Below, in pieces: positions 10,636 through 21,392 of a stretch of DNA of 28,546 nt. Under the pieces are notes generated by a model. That model was not told the origin of the DNA. It saw only the letters and a program-made list of their open reading frames with translations, and searched no databases. The DNA lies in the NCBI GenBank assembly GCA_029339195.1, contig JAPTJF010000621.1, forward strand, positions 1-28,546, read 5' to 3'. The DNA comes from Micractinium sp. NFX-FRZ. Its lineage: Eukaryota; Chlorophyta; Trebouxiophyceae; Chlorellales; Chlorellaceae. Position numbers and translations under genes: made by a program. Position 1 is the first letter of the stretch; every line of letters begins with the position of its first letter.

Positions 10636-13323
10636 ATGGCGGAGCTCCAGAGCGGAAGCAGGCGGAAGCAGGAGCCCCCTCAAGCCCTTGAAAGAGCGGC
10701 CAAGCGCCTCCTGCAGGGAGCAGCGGGAGGCGGCGGGTGGCAAGCGGCGGCGGCGGCGGCGGGGCTTCCGGCACCCGCTGCTGTCAGGGGCGCCCCAGCC
10801 CAGCAGCAGCCCCTGCGCGTCTTCTCAACTGCTACTGCCAGAGCAGCGCAGCCGCCCGCGCCATCCAGCCTACCCCTGCCAGCGCGCGCGTTCATGGCGC
10901 CGCCTCGGGCAGCCGGCCCTCCGCCCGCGGCGCTGCCTCACCCCACCGGCCTGTTGCTGCGCACGCAGCCCGCGGGGCCCGCAGCTGCCCCGGGGCGCAC
11001 AGCAGACCCCCTCTTCTTCCGCCCACGCACCTTTGATGTCAAGTGCGTCCCTGCGCCTGCCGTCGCGCGGCCCGCCCACGCGCTGCAGCCGCGCGTGCCG
11101 CTGGGCACAGCACCCAACGGGCGCGGCAAGGCAGCGGTGGCGGCGCTGCCGCCCTCGCCGGGCTGGCCGGCCTGCAGCGTTGACCACGCCCGCGCCGCGT
11201 CCGAGGACGCCTCCTCGCCCAAGGGGCTGGCGCTTCATGTGCTGGCCGCAGATGTGCGTGAGGCCGCTTCTGGCGGGCTCAGGTCAAAGGTCAGCAAGTC
11301 CCTGGAGTCTCTGCTCTTCATTTCATCAGGCGCCAGCATCAACGCTGCCCTGGCAACCCGCAACCGCAAGACAGGTGGGTGGGGCTGGGCACGCATGAGT
11401 GGAGTATCTTGAGAAGGAATGGGTGCAGGGAAGGGTGTGCAGGGAGGGCGTACCTGCCAGCCTGCCTGCCAGCCTGCCTGCCATCGGGCCCAGCACTTAT
11501 CACTTCACGTCAGCATGTGGGTGCTGACATGGCAGACCTGGCTCTAGCACCCAGATGCGGCGCACAGGTTGTGGGTGCTAGGTTTCGCAACAGCGGGGAG
11601 CATCTGGGGCAATGGCAGGCGCTGGCTCTTAGGTTTATCAGCCCTCACACTGCCGCGCGCAGGTTGTGGGTGCTAGGTTTATCAGCCCTCAGACTGCCGC
11701 GCACTCACCGCTTCCTGGCTATGAGCCTGTCCGCACTTCGCACCTGCTGCCCTTTCCGCCCTGCACCACAGGCTCACGCCGGCACTTTTGCCCTTCACCG
11801 TGTGTTGCCCCTTGCCTCGGCTTCTACAACATGATATAATTCCCGCTCTGCACCCTGCTCTCCCTTGCCCGCCCCACAGAGCTGGACATTGATGAGCCGT
11901 CGCCCACGGTGCGGGCGCTGGTGCAGGCGTTTGAGAAGCTGCGGAGCAGGCTGGCTGCCGCTGGCGGCGAGGCGCGCATGGCGCTCATGCAGGAGGCCTG
12001 GACGGCGGTGCTGGGCCGCGTGCTGAAGCGTGAGTGGGCGCTGTGTGTGTGTGAATGGTGGGAAAGGGGCATGATGGCAAGCCTGTACATCACGTTGCTG
12101 CATTGGCCGCCCTGCCTGCCCGCCTGCCTATGTGTCTGGCGCCATGGTCACCCTGCCGCACGTCCTTACCCCCTCCACCTGCCCTTACCTGCAGCCGGCC
12201 TGGGGAGCGTGCAGGACCAGGCCAAGGCGCGCATCGTGGGGCGCCCGCTGTTTGCTGGGGAGCACATGCAGAAGGCGCGCCACGCGCTGCGCTCCTGCGC
12301 CCAGCAGGCAGATGAGGCACTGACAGCCGGAGCAGGTGGCGATGCCGCGGGCACAACGGGCACCGACGCTGCTGCGCAAGCAGTGCTGGAGGCCATGCAG
12401 CGCTTTGCTGTGCGGACCATCCTGCCGGTGGCGCCCAAGGGCGGCCTGTTTGCTTTCCCCTGGCTCGAGACGGCCGTGTGGTCACTGTGCCCGGCGCTGC
12501 GCCCCGCACGTAAGCTGCTGGGCTGCCTGCTTTTTGAGTTGCATGTGCTTTTTAAGTGTAGCACTGCTGCTGCCGTTTGCTGGGTGCTGTCCACAGCTCA
12601 GCTTCCCATGTCGCTTTCAACATCTGCTGCAGACCTTCCTTCTGAACGTGCGCCCCTGCATCACTGCCTGCAGAGCTGCCCCTGGCCGACACCTGGCGCG
12701 CTGTGGGCGGCGGCCCCGCACTGGAAAGTGCGCTGGCCCATCTGGCTGACGTGCACGACGCTCTGGAGGACACCCACGGCGGCTGCCCCGAGCCGCAGCG
12801 TCAGGCGGTGTGCCGCGGCGTGCTGGAGGCGGCGGGGGCCGCCGTGCTGGGCGGGCACCTGCGGCCGGAAGCTGAGCAGGCGCTGCGCACGCTGGGCTGC
12901 CTGGACTCGCTGGTGAGGCGTCGGGCGTGTTGATGATGCTGGGTGGAGGGGTCAGTGTGGGAGAGCAGGCTTTCTCGGCTGCGGCATTGCCCCCCTACCT
13001 GCCCTTGCAGCCCAGCAGCGTCAGCAATGGCACGTTGAACATGCTTGGCATGCATAGCATAGTGTGTCTTTTTTTATGGTTGCTGCATGGCACGCTAACG
13101 AGCGAGTCCTGCTTCTTGCGCGCAGGGCGCCTCAACCAGCACTGCCAGCGTGCGCAGGGCGGCCGGCAAGGCGCTGGCTGCAGCGGCAGCGCTGTCCAGC
13201 AGCGTGCACAGCATGGGTGCTGCAGCCGAGCTGCTGGAGCGAGCGGCACGGGTGATGCGGCTGGATTCAGCAGGCTGGGCACAGGTGATGTGGAGCCTGC
13301 TGCGTTCGCTGCAGCTGGGCTGA
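10636..13323 (+). CDS. Unrecognised 546-residue protein, helical C-terminal half
   Basis: Five exons: 10636-11374, 11880-12029, 12195-12509, 12674-12912, 13126-13323; 1641 nt, GT-AG junctions, all phases consistent, stop TGA. The first 246 residues are Ala/Pro/Arg-rich and probably disordered or a targeting region. From exon 2 on the protein is mostly amphipathic helix: TVRALVQAFEKLRSRLAA, QEAWTAVLGRVLK, ARHALRSCAQQADEALT, WLETAVWSLCPALRP, LAHLADVHDALEDT, VCRGVLEAAGAAVLGGHL, AELLERAARVMRLDS. No catalytic motif or membrane segment was found and I cannot name a family. ATG 10636 opens the model, but no in-frame stop separates it from the upstream methyltransferase frame, so a longer or fused N-terminus cannot be excluded. 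A TGTAA motif follows 233 nt past the stop. Confidence 0.7.
11453..11710. repeat. Short tandem repeats inside intron 1 of the unrecognised gene
   Basis: CTGCCAGCCTGCCTGCCAGC lies at about 11455-11483. GCACAGGTTGTGGGTGCTAG at about 11562-11581 recurs as GCGCAGGTTGTGGGTGCTAG near 11657-11676. AGGTTTATCAGCCCTCA followed by (C/G)ACTGCCGCGC occurs twice, 44 bases apart (11631 and 11675). No coding potential; probably replication-slippage duplications within the 505-base intron. Confidence 0.75.
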
Positions 13324-13555
13324 CCCAAGCTGGCTGAGAAGCCAAGGCAAAGCCGCCGGGCGGGCAGGCAGCGCACTGCAATCAGGGAGGCAGACAGAGT
13401 ACTGCGGAGCAGTATAGTTAGGCAGAACAACAAGTTTTTAGTCATTTTTGTCCCCCCGCCCTCAAGCGGCACAGCCTGTGGCGCCAAGCCAGCTCATATT
13501 GTGTGGCGGTGCTCAAAGAGCAAGATCGAGGACAACACTGGCAGGTTGAGGGATC

Positions 13556-13560
13556 TGTAA
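13556..13560 (+). terminator. Candidate TGTAA polyadenylation signal
   Basis: TGTAA lies 233 nt after the stop at 13323 in a lower-GC stretch (GGGATCTGTAAGAAGCAAAA). Position and context fit a chlorophyte 3' UTR end for the unrecognised gene. Confidence 0.55.
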
Positions 13561-14923
13561 GAAGCAAAACTTGTGAGATGAGTAGCTGATGAGATGGCAC
13601 TGTGGTGCGTGGGGCAAGCAAACTGGCCTCTGCAGCAGCTTTGGACAATGGCCTCATATCATCCTTGATCCAGCAGACCTTGCGCCCGCCCTGCCCTCCG
13701 TTCCAAAGCTTGGGACAGCACTGTCTGAACCCAGGTTTGAATTCCTCATGCGCGGCAAGTGCTAGAACGGCAGTGGTGCTACAGGGCCACCCTTGGAGCT
13801 TGGCGTTGTGCAGGTCTGGCGCTCACACACTGCCTGTGTGCTGCCTGCCTGTGCGCTGCCTGCTCAGCTGCAGCGAGCACCTCATGCAGTACGGGTGGCG
13901 GCAAGGGGCAGGGAGCTGTTGCATGATTGGCTTGGAGCTTGTGAGCGACCAGCCAGGGAGAGCAACCAAAGCAGGGCAAAGCAGGCTAGGGAGCATGTCG
14001 GGCATAGCACGCGACTGTCCTCGAGGTCTTGGGTGCAGGCAAGGTGCCGGAGTTGGCAGCGCTCAAAGCAGGAGAGTGGGCAGGTGGCGGCCGAAGAGGG
14101 CTTGAGCAGATGCAGGATGTGTGGTGTTCTACTGGGGGCCTGTCAAATGTCCCCCACCAGGGCATAACACATTAGAAGCGCCAGTGCATTGTACGGCGTG
14201 GGGCCTCGAGTGCGAGCAACAGTGGCGGCGAGTTTGGTGAGGCGTTGAATGTGCATGTGGGTTCAGCGGGAGGGGTCAATTCTGAATGACGTTTGAATGA
14301 CTGAACTGTCTAGTGGCTGGGGTCTGCACGTGCAACGGGACGCGAGAACATGGGGGGAGAACGAGGCGGGGGTGGTGCCGGGATGCGCGTGCACCGGCAC
14401 AATGCTGCCAGCGCTGCACTAGGTGATGATGAATGCACGTCCAGATTGGCAGACGTAGGGGGCGGAGGCGGGGGCGACGACCAAGCGATTTGGCAATGCT
14501 GCTCAAAGAGTCCACCAGAGGGTGTGGGGTTTTGGATTCGACTGTACAAGGGGGCCGCTGCTTCTGCAGCTTAGCGCCAGGCGGGGGGAGGGGGCCTGGG
14601 CCCAGGTAAGAATCTGTACAGGGACAAGATGGGGCGGGCTGGGGAATAAGCACAATGAAAGGAGCTCAAACTATGTACATGGGCGCTCTCAAAACCGGGT
14701 GATGCTGCCATAGCCAGCAGGTCGCCAGCTGGGGGCGCTGGGTTCGGGTGCGTTTGGATACGGCAGGGGTTGCAGGTGGGGAGGGCAGGGCGGGAACGCA
14801 GCGTGGGCCGGGTGGGAGCACCAGAGGCCAAAACAAGAAGGCGGCTGGGTGCTCGCAGCCGTGCCGGTGCCGCGGTGCGTCCGCCACTGCCACCACAGCT
14901 TGCCACAGGTTGGCCTGCAGGGC
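13561..14923. other. Gene-poor stretch between two convergent genes
   Basis: 1363 bases after the candidate polyadenylation site of the plus-strand gene and before the stop of the minus-strand RING gene. Both strands carry only short GC-driven open frames without recognisable motifs or conserved composition. No TTACA (minus-strand TGTAA) was spotted for the RING gene. I see no RNA gene or mobile element here. Confidence 0.55.
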
Positions 14924-17559
14924 TCACCGCGCCGCTGCCATGGCAGGTGCGGCCTGCCCTGCTGCCTCTGCCAGCCCTGCCGCTCCCTCGGGCTGGAACA
15001 CGGTCCCCTTGCAGTTGGGGCAGGTTGAGTCCATGCCTTTGAGGCGCAGCCACTGTGTGACGCAGTCCACATGGTACTCGTGCCGGCACGGCAGGCTCAG
15101 GATCTGTGGGGGGAGGGGGGCGAAGGGTGGACAGCCAGTCAGAAGTCACATTGCAAGAGCTTTGTTTTGTTTGCAAGAGTCAGTTTTGCTCTTTGAGAGC
15201 AGGCAGGTGTAGAGGAGGCGCTTGTGCTTGCCATAAGAGGGCGGGCTCAGGAGCTGCAAGCGGCTGGGAGAAGAGACGACGGGCAGCGCGTGCAGCGGGG
15301 CAGGAAGTGCCGGCCAAGCATCCGACACCCACCTGCACACCCACCTCGCCCCGCCCACAATTGGATTCAGGCAGACACTATCCTCTTCGCCTCTCCCACC
15401 CCCACGCCCACCCGCCACCCCATCAGACCACACACCTTCATTCCATCCTCAAACGGGTCCAGGCAGATGCTGCACAGCGGCACATCCTCGTCACCCTCGC
15501 TCTCTGAGCTGCCGCATTGTGGCACCGCCGAGGAGACCTCCAGCTGCTGCTGCTGCTGCTGCCCAGCGCCGTACGCGGCCTTGATTTCTGCACCTTGAGT
15601 CGAGGCCCGGGAAGCAGCCGCGGGCAACGACGCCGGCTCGCCGCCGGCAGCGCCGCCTGAGGCGGCTGGCAGGTGGTGCGCCGGCTGGCCGGCGCCGCAC
15701 TGCTGGTACAGCTGCTGCGCTTGCGGCTGCAGAAGCGGCAGCATGGAGTGCGGCTGCTGCTGCTGGTGGGAGTCTGGCAGCGGCGGTTGCTCGACGAGGA
15801 CCGGGACCCGCAGCACACGCGCCGCCCGCACCCGCCCTGCTGGCGTCGCTGGCGGCTGCGCCTCGCCCGCTGGCGTGGCTGGCGGCTGCGCCTGACCTGC
15901 TGACAGAGCCGGTGCTGCCCCCAGCTTCCTGGGAGTGGCGGGCAGGAAGGGCGTCTGCTGGGCCTTGCCTGACTTTTTGGTCGGCGTGCGGTGCACGTGC
16001 ACCGGCAGCAGTGCCAGCTGGGACTCGGGCAGCGGCGGCGGCGCCGGATCCTGGCGGGTGGCTGCACTCAGACAAGGGCGGGGGCAGGGGCAGGGTTAAG
16101 GCAGGGACAGGGACAAGGGCAAGTTAGAACAGTGGGTTCACGCGGCCCCCGGCAGGCGCGGGCAGGCGGGGAAGTGCAGCAGGGGCCGGCAGTGCAGCTG
16201 ATTGCCCCAAACTGCCCCGACAGGGAATGCACAGCACCCATTCCCACTCATCAGCCTCCACCGCAGCTCATCAATGCGGACAACGAGTGCCCAGCTTCAC
16301 CCTGCACCACATAACTGCCTTCTGCCCTCTCATCTCATATCCTACCATCCCCGTAACCATTCCATGCCCACCCCCCTCCCTCCCAACCCCCTATGAAAGA
16401 AGGTCTGCCACGCACCCGCCTCCAGCTCATCCAAGCGCACAAGCAGGTCGAAATCCGACTCTGTGAAGTCCCGATCCATCAGGCTCAGCCGCAGGTTGAG
16501 CAGGCTGAGCGGGCGGGCGGCGGCCACGGTTGCAAAGAGGGAGGCGCGGCGGGGGCGGCGGCGCGCAGGGGTGGAGGCGCCGCCGGCGGCGCCTGCGGCG
16601 CTGCCGGAAGCTGAGCTCTCCGTGTCGTCGTCCCCGCTGGCTGCGGACGAGTGCTGCTCCTGCATCCGAAAGGTGGGGCGGGGGCAGGGTGGAGTAAAGC
16701 CCACAGGCGAGGCGGGGCGGGGCTGCCCGCCTGCTGCCCACCTGCGCAGGCACGGCGGCACACATACGGTCCATGCAACTGCCTCCCTTCATGCACATGC
16801 CTGTGATGCTGCAGTTGATAGACCATTAGCCAGCCAGGCACAAATGAAGGTGTGTGCAAACGTAACTGCTGCACCTCATAGCACACCACTCACCGCTAGC
16901 TCCGTCAGCTGGCGGGCATATTCGTGCAGCGCGTACGCCCGCAGGCAGGTGGCCACCGCCAGAGCCGACAGCAGCGTCTGCAGCGGTAGGGGAAAACACA
17001 AGTGCAGGGGCAGGGGGATGTGATGAGCGCGGCCAGGAGGGAGGGAGGGCCATGCGGGCGGCACTGGGAGCGGCCAACCAGCGGGCATTGCCCACCCGGA
17101 GGGACATTTTGAAGGCCCATCAGGGCCGGCACTCACCATCATGACGAATGTGAGGGGCACAACACCGCTGAGGACCAGGAAGAAAGCGATGCCTGCAGGC
17201 AGGGGTGTGTGGGCGTTCACAATGTTGGGTGGCGTATACCGTGCCGCCCGCCTGCCTGCCGACAAGTGACCACCCACGGCTGCAGCCACACAGCGCTGCG
17301 TCGGCCGGCTCGCCGCCTGTCCCCGAGAGACATGTGTCCTTGGGGCGAACTTGCAACGCATATGCAGCGCAGGCCACCCCTCCTTCGCTGCTGGCATGTC
17401 ACGGCCGAAGTCGCATGTGCCCCTACCTGCAAGCCAAGCGCCTTCACGGCGACCACGAGACCAAGCGGGCACGCATAGCCAGCCTTGGGCGGTCTGCCGC
17501 CACGGCACGTAGTCAGTAAGTAAAGCGGCAAGCTCGAGGGCCGAAGCGCTGCTTGCCAT
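14924..17559 (-). CDS. Membrane-anchored RING-H2 protein, probable E3 ubiquitin ligase
   Basis: Six exons on the minus strand: 17559-17427, 17192-17137, 16977-16894, 16659-16416, 16061-15436, 15103-14924; 1323 nt, 440 residues, all phases consistent, stop TGA. A hydrophobic stretch formed across exons 1-3 (GAWLAGIAFFLVLSGVVPLT, then TLLSALAVATCLRAYAL; about residues 40-80) gives one or two membrane helices. Exon 4 holds an acidic/Ser patch and a conserved-looking LLNLRLSLMDRDFTESDFDL segment. Exon 5 has LPESQLALLPVH, a Pro/Ala/Gln-rich linker and the first half of the RING; exon 6 the second half. Zinc ligands are Cys369, Cys372, Cys387, His389, His392, Cys395, Cys409, Cys412 (C3H2C3), with Trp399 after Cys395 as in active ligases. 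RING-H2 proteins recruit E2 enzymes and ubiquitinate substrates; membrane and substrate are unknown. An intron splits the RING after GMK. Confidence 0.88.
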
Positions 17560-18050
17560 GCTCCTTTCCGCTTCCACTCTCCTGTGCTGCGGCCCGAGCG
17601 CCGGTGCAACGTCTCGAGCGAGCGTGGCCGCGGGCTTTGGAGCGCTGCCTGTGGATTCTTGCAGCGAAGCGGGCCAAAAGCGGCGTGCAATTGAATTTCA
17701 GCTGAATGGGTCCTCAGAAACCTCGCGCCTGGCCACGCGAAGGGCTGAGCTCATGGCAGCATGCACTGCCAGGCGGGCAGCGTCGAGGCGCTGGGTGACC
17801 GGTACCCGGCATGACTGCGAGTGCTGGGCAGCCTCTCTCCTCTTGCTGTCATGCCTGTTACACACATTTTTTGAAGCACACTAGATGCAATTCAACTACA
17901 CCACCTCTTCAGCGAAGCTGGCTCCGTGCAGTGGCCGCCACAGGCGCCGACCGCTCGCCGCCCACGAGCGAATGCAAGTATGAGCACATGGCGGGCAGCC
18001 GACTGGCCACAAGTTGTGCACGAGCTGGGACCGCCTGGCGTGCCAGCTCA
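17560..18050. other. Spacer between eIF2B beta (3' end) and the RING-H2 gene (5' end)
   Basis: 491 bases between two minus-strand genes in the same direction. The eIF2B beta 3' UTR with a TGTAA motif (17858-17862) occupies the upper part, and the RING gene promoter/5' UTR the rest. The AATTGAATTTCAGCTGAATG area (near 17690) is locally AT-richer. No other gene is apparent. Confidence 0.55.
17858..17862 (-). terminator. Candidate TGTAA polyadenylation signal of eIF2B beta
   Basis: TTACA on the plus strand (TGTAA on minus) lies 189 nt downstream of the eIF2B beta stop (18051), in a local AT-rich patch (TTACACACATTTTTTGAAGC). Distance and context fit a chlorophyte cleavage signal. Confidence 0.55.
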
Positions 18051-21000
18051 TCAACCGATGAGCTGGTCCAGCTGGCGCTTGTCCAAAATGAAATCCTGTA
18101 GCGGTGGAAGGGAGGGAGGAGGGGCGGGCAGTGGGGCTTGTGCGAGACCTCGTTGGGCACGCCGCTGATGAGCTGTCGGGGCCTTGCTTAGGAGGCAGCG
18201 AGCTGGTGGGCAGCACAGGGCGCCGTGCCTCTAAGTCTGCTGGGCTTGCTTGCATGCGCCATGCAGGCCCCAGTGCCAAAGCATGAGGGCAGCACACGTC
18301 CCGCAAAAGCGCGCTGCCAGCCTGGCACATGCAGGTGAGCGCCCCTCCCCAGAGGCGGCGCCTGCCCATGCTGAGGCTGCCCCGCTTGCTGCCGCCTGCC
18401 CTGATGAGACTACGCTGACCGCGTCGCCCATGCTGGGCCTGCTGGGCAGCCCTGCTGACCTGGCGGTGGTAGAACTCGGTGAGCTGGCGGTAGACGTAGG
18501 AGGGGATGAAGCCGTGGCCCTGGTCTGAAGGGGGGGCAAGCAGGGCAGTTACGCAGGCAGGGGGTTGCGGGTTACTTGCATAGGGGGGGACAAGGCAACA
18601 GGGTTGGGGCGGGCGCAGGACGGCACATGCAGCTGTAAGCCTGCTTGCCAGGCTGCTGTTCTCTGCGCACTCACTGAATCGACACAAAGATAAGTGCGGC
18701 TGCACAGGCGCACCGACCCACTGCACAGGCGCACCGGACCCACCTGTGACAAACAGGCTGATCAGCTCTGGCGGCACGTAGTCGTAGCAGGGGTTGGCCA
18801 CCTGGAGGGGATGGGCGGGAGGGGGGTCGGGAGGGCAGAGCCACGGAAGGGTTGGCAGGGCGGCGCAGTGGCCGGCAGGTGGTGGCAAGTCAAAAGGGCA
18901 AGCGGGCAGGCAGGCAGGCAGGTGGGCAAGCGGGCAGGCGGGGAGGCAGGCGGGCAAGTGGACAGGCAGGCAAGCAGGTGGTCAGGAAAGCAAGCCGGGG
19001 GCATTGGCAGGCAGCCGCCCAGCCTCTCAGGAGGAAGGGCACTGGCAGCCAGCACCGCTCAAGCGGCGCCCCGCCTCCTCACTCCAGCCAGCAGCAGACT
19101 GCCCCGGCTCACCGTCAGTTCGGGCAGGCCCCTCGGCAGGCCGTGCTTCCACTCGTCCCCCTCCTCAGCCTGCAGGCGAAGAAGCAAGCAACACATTGCA
19201 CCTCACGCACTGCCCAGCGCCTGCAGCAAGCGCACTGGCCGCTACGGCTGCAAGCCGCCACCGCTGGCCGTGTATAGCGCAGCGCTCAGGTGCGCCGCCA
19301 TTCAGTCCTGAGTGCGCGCACGCATGCCGACGGATGCCCACCCGCGGTACACGCTGGCCGGCATCTGAATGAACAACCTGCGCCGGCGTTAAGCACTGTG
19401 TGGTGCACCCCCCGCTTGCTGTGCTGCGCTGCGCTTTGTGCTCCACTGCCGCTCCCGTCGCCGCGCAGCTCACCAGCCTCCCTCAACCCCTCCCCACCCT
19501 GCTCAACCCCGCCCCACCCCGCTCAATCCCCCCCGCCCAATCCCTCCCCACGCCTCACCAGCCTGAGCAGCGCCTCTGCGCGCGCCCGCCGCGGCAGGCC
19601 CACCGCCTCGCTGTCGTAGGGCAGCAGGTCGGCGGGGTCGCGGAAGTCGTTGAAGTTGACGGCTGCACGGACAAGACCACACAGGCAGTACGGGTGAGCA
19701 GTACAGATTCAGGGCAGGTGGCGCCATGAGTGAGGTTCAGATGCACGGTTGGCTAGAAGGCAATATTGCAGCTGAAGGCCGCGAGGGGCAAACAAGGAAG
19801 GTGCAGGTGGTGATGTCAACAAAAGGATTTGGCACATTTAGGTCACACACTGTGCCCAGCCCCGGAACACACGCGCCCGCGCCCAGCTGAACACAGCGTG
19901 CACCAATTGCACCCATGTGCACACCCCACACACGGACGCACCGGGGTTGTGAGGGAACAGGGTTGAGAGCTTGTAGATGCCGCAGAGCACGACAAAGGGC
20001 ACGGAGTGGCGGCGGGCAGCCATGGCCACAATGTGCATGCCCACAGGCGCCATCACGCCGCCGTTGGCCAGCAGCGCCTGCGCTGTCGCCACCACCTGCA
20101 CCGGGAGGCGGGAGAGCGGGGAGGCGGGAAGCCGGGTGGGTGAGCGCGGACGCACATGCAAACAGGGGTGGTGTGGTGGGGCCAGGCGGGCAGGGGAGCG
20201 CTGGCGGGTGAGGAGGAGGAGGAGAAGGAGGAGGAGGAGGACAACATAACATTGCACAGCCCTCATTCACCAGACTTGCGGCCTTTGGCTAACGTTGCAT
20301 CAGGGACTTTAAAGCTTGTAAAGCGTTTTCGTTATGCACCAAAGTTTGTTTCTAACCTAGGCCCCCACCTTGTTGACGCGCGCCATCATGGCAAAGACGG
20401 CGGAATCCGGGATGAGCGTGGCGTGGATGCCCAGCGCCGCCAGCTCAGCCGACATCTGCTGCCCCTGGTAGGTGGGGGAGGCCTCGGCGACCACCACCTG
20501 CGCTGGGACGGCGGGTGGGCAGGGTGGAGAGAGGGGGAGAAGGTGGGTGGGGGACGGGAACAGAAAGGCGAGGAGAAGGGGTCAGCGGGATGCAAGGGGA
20601 AGCACCAAGGCGGGCGGCAGCCCATTGCCGCAAACACCTGACCAGAGGCCGGCGGGGAGGCGGTGTGAGGTGGGGTAAGGAGTGAGGAAGGGGTTGGCGA
20701 TGCGCGGGCGCCGGCTGCCACTATAGCTGCGCCATGCTGACTCGCCCGACCACTGCCCCCCCAACTGCCTGCCTGCCTGCCTGCCCCCTCCCACCTCAAA
20801 GTTGCGCTTCTCCGCGGCACGGCGCAGGAAGTGCAGCACGGTGCGGGAGTAGCCAAACACGAGCACCACCTCGTTGGCGTGGATGTGCTCCACCGCCTGT
20901 GGCACGAGGAGAGGTGGCACGAGGAGAGGAGAGGAGCGGGGGTGCGTGGGGAGGGAGGGAGCACGTGAAGCAGGCGGGAGGGAAGCGGCCACCACATCAG

Positions 21001-21142
21001 CGCGCAGGAAGGGGGGCAGGCCATAAAGTGCGAGGTGCGAGTCATCAAATCAAACACACCAGTTTCCAGCTCAGGTGGGCAGGCCACGTCGTTTGTCCGC
21101 CCGCACTCCTCCTCACACACCGCCCGCCCAAACAACGCGCGC

Positions 21143-21173
<31 letters not shown>

Positions 21174-21354
21174 CTCCCGCCCACCTGCGAGGCAATGGAG
21201 TCATCAATGTCTTTGAGCTCCTGGATCAGGTCGTTCACGCCGTCAATCACTTCCTGCTTGCGGTCCCACTGCGCCGCCCGCCCGCCCTTGCGCTCCTTCT
21301 CGTCCAGCGAATTCCGCCGCCCGCCGCCGGCGCCGTGCTGCTGCGCGGGCGGCG

Positions 21355-21392
<38 letters not shown>

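Noticed and set aside
11453..11710. CRISPR-like repeat array
   Set aside because: The units are few, overlapping, of unequal spacing, and sit within a eukaryotic intron with conserved flanking exons.
13602..14105. Possible plus-strand gene of 167 codons between the two convergent genes
   Set aside because: No recognisable motif, codon composition is no different from shadow frames, and no matching splice signals or homology could be seen.
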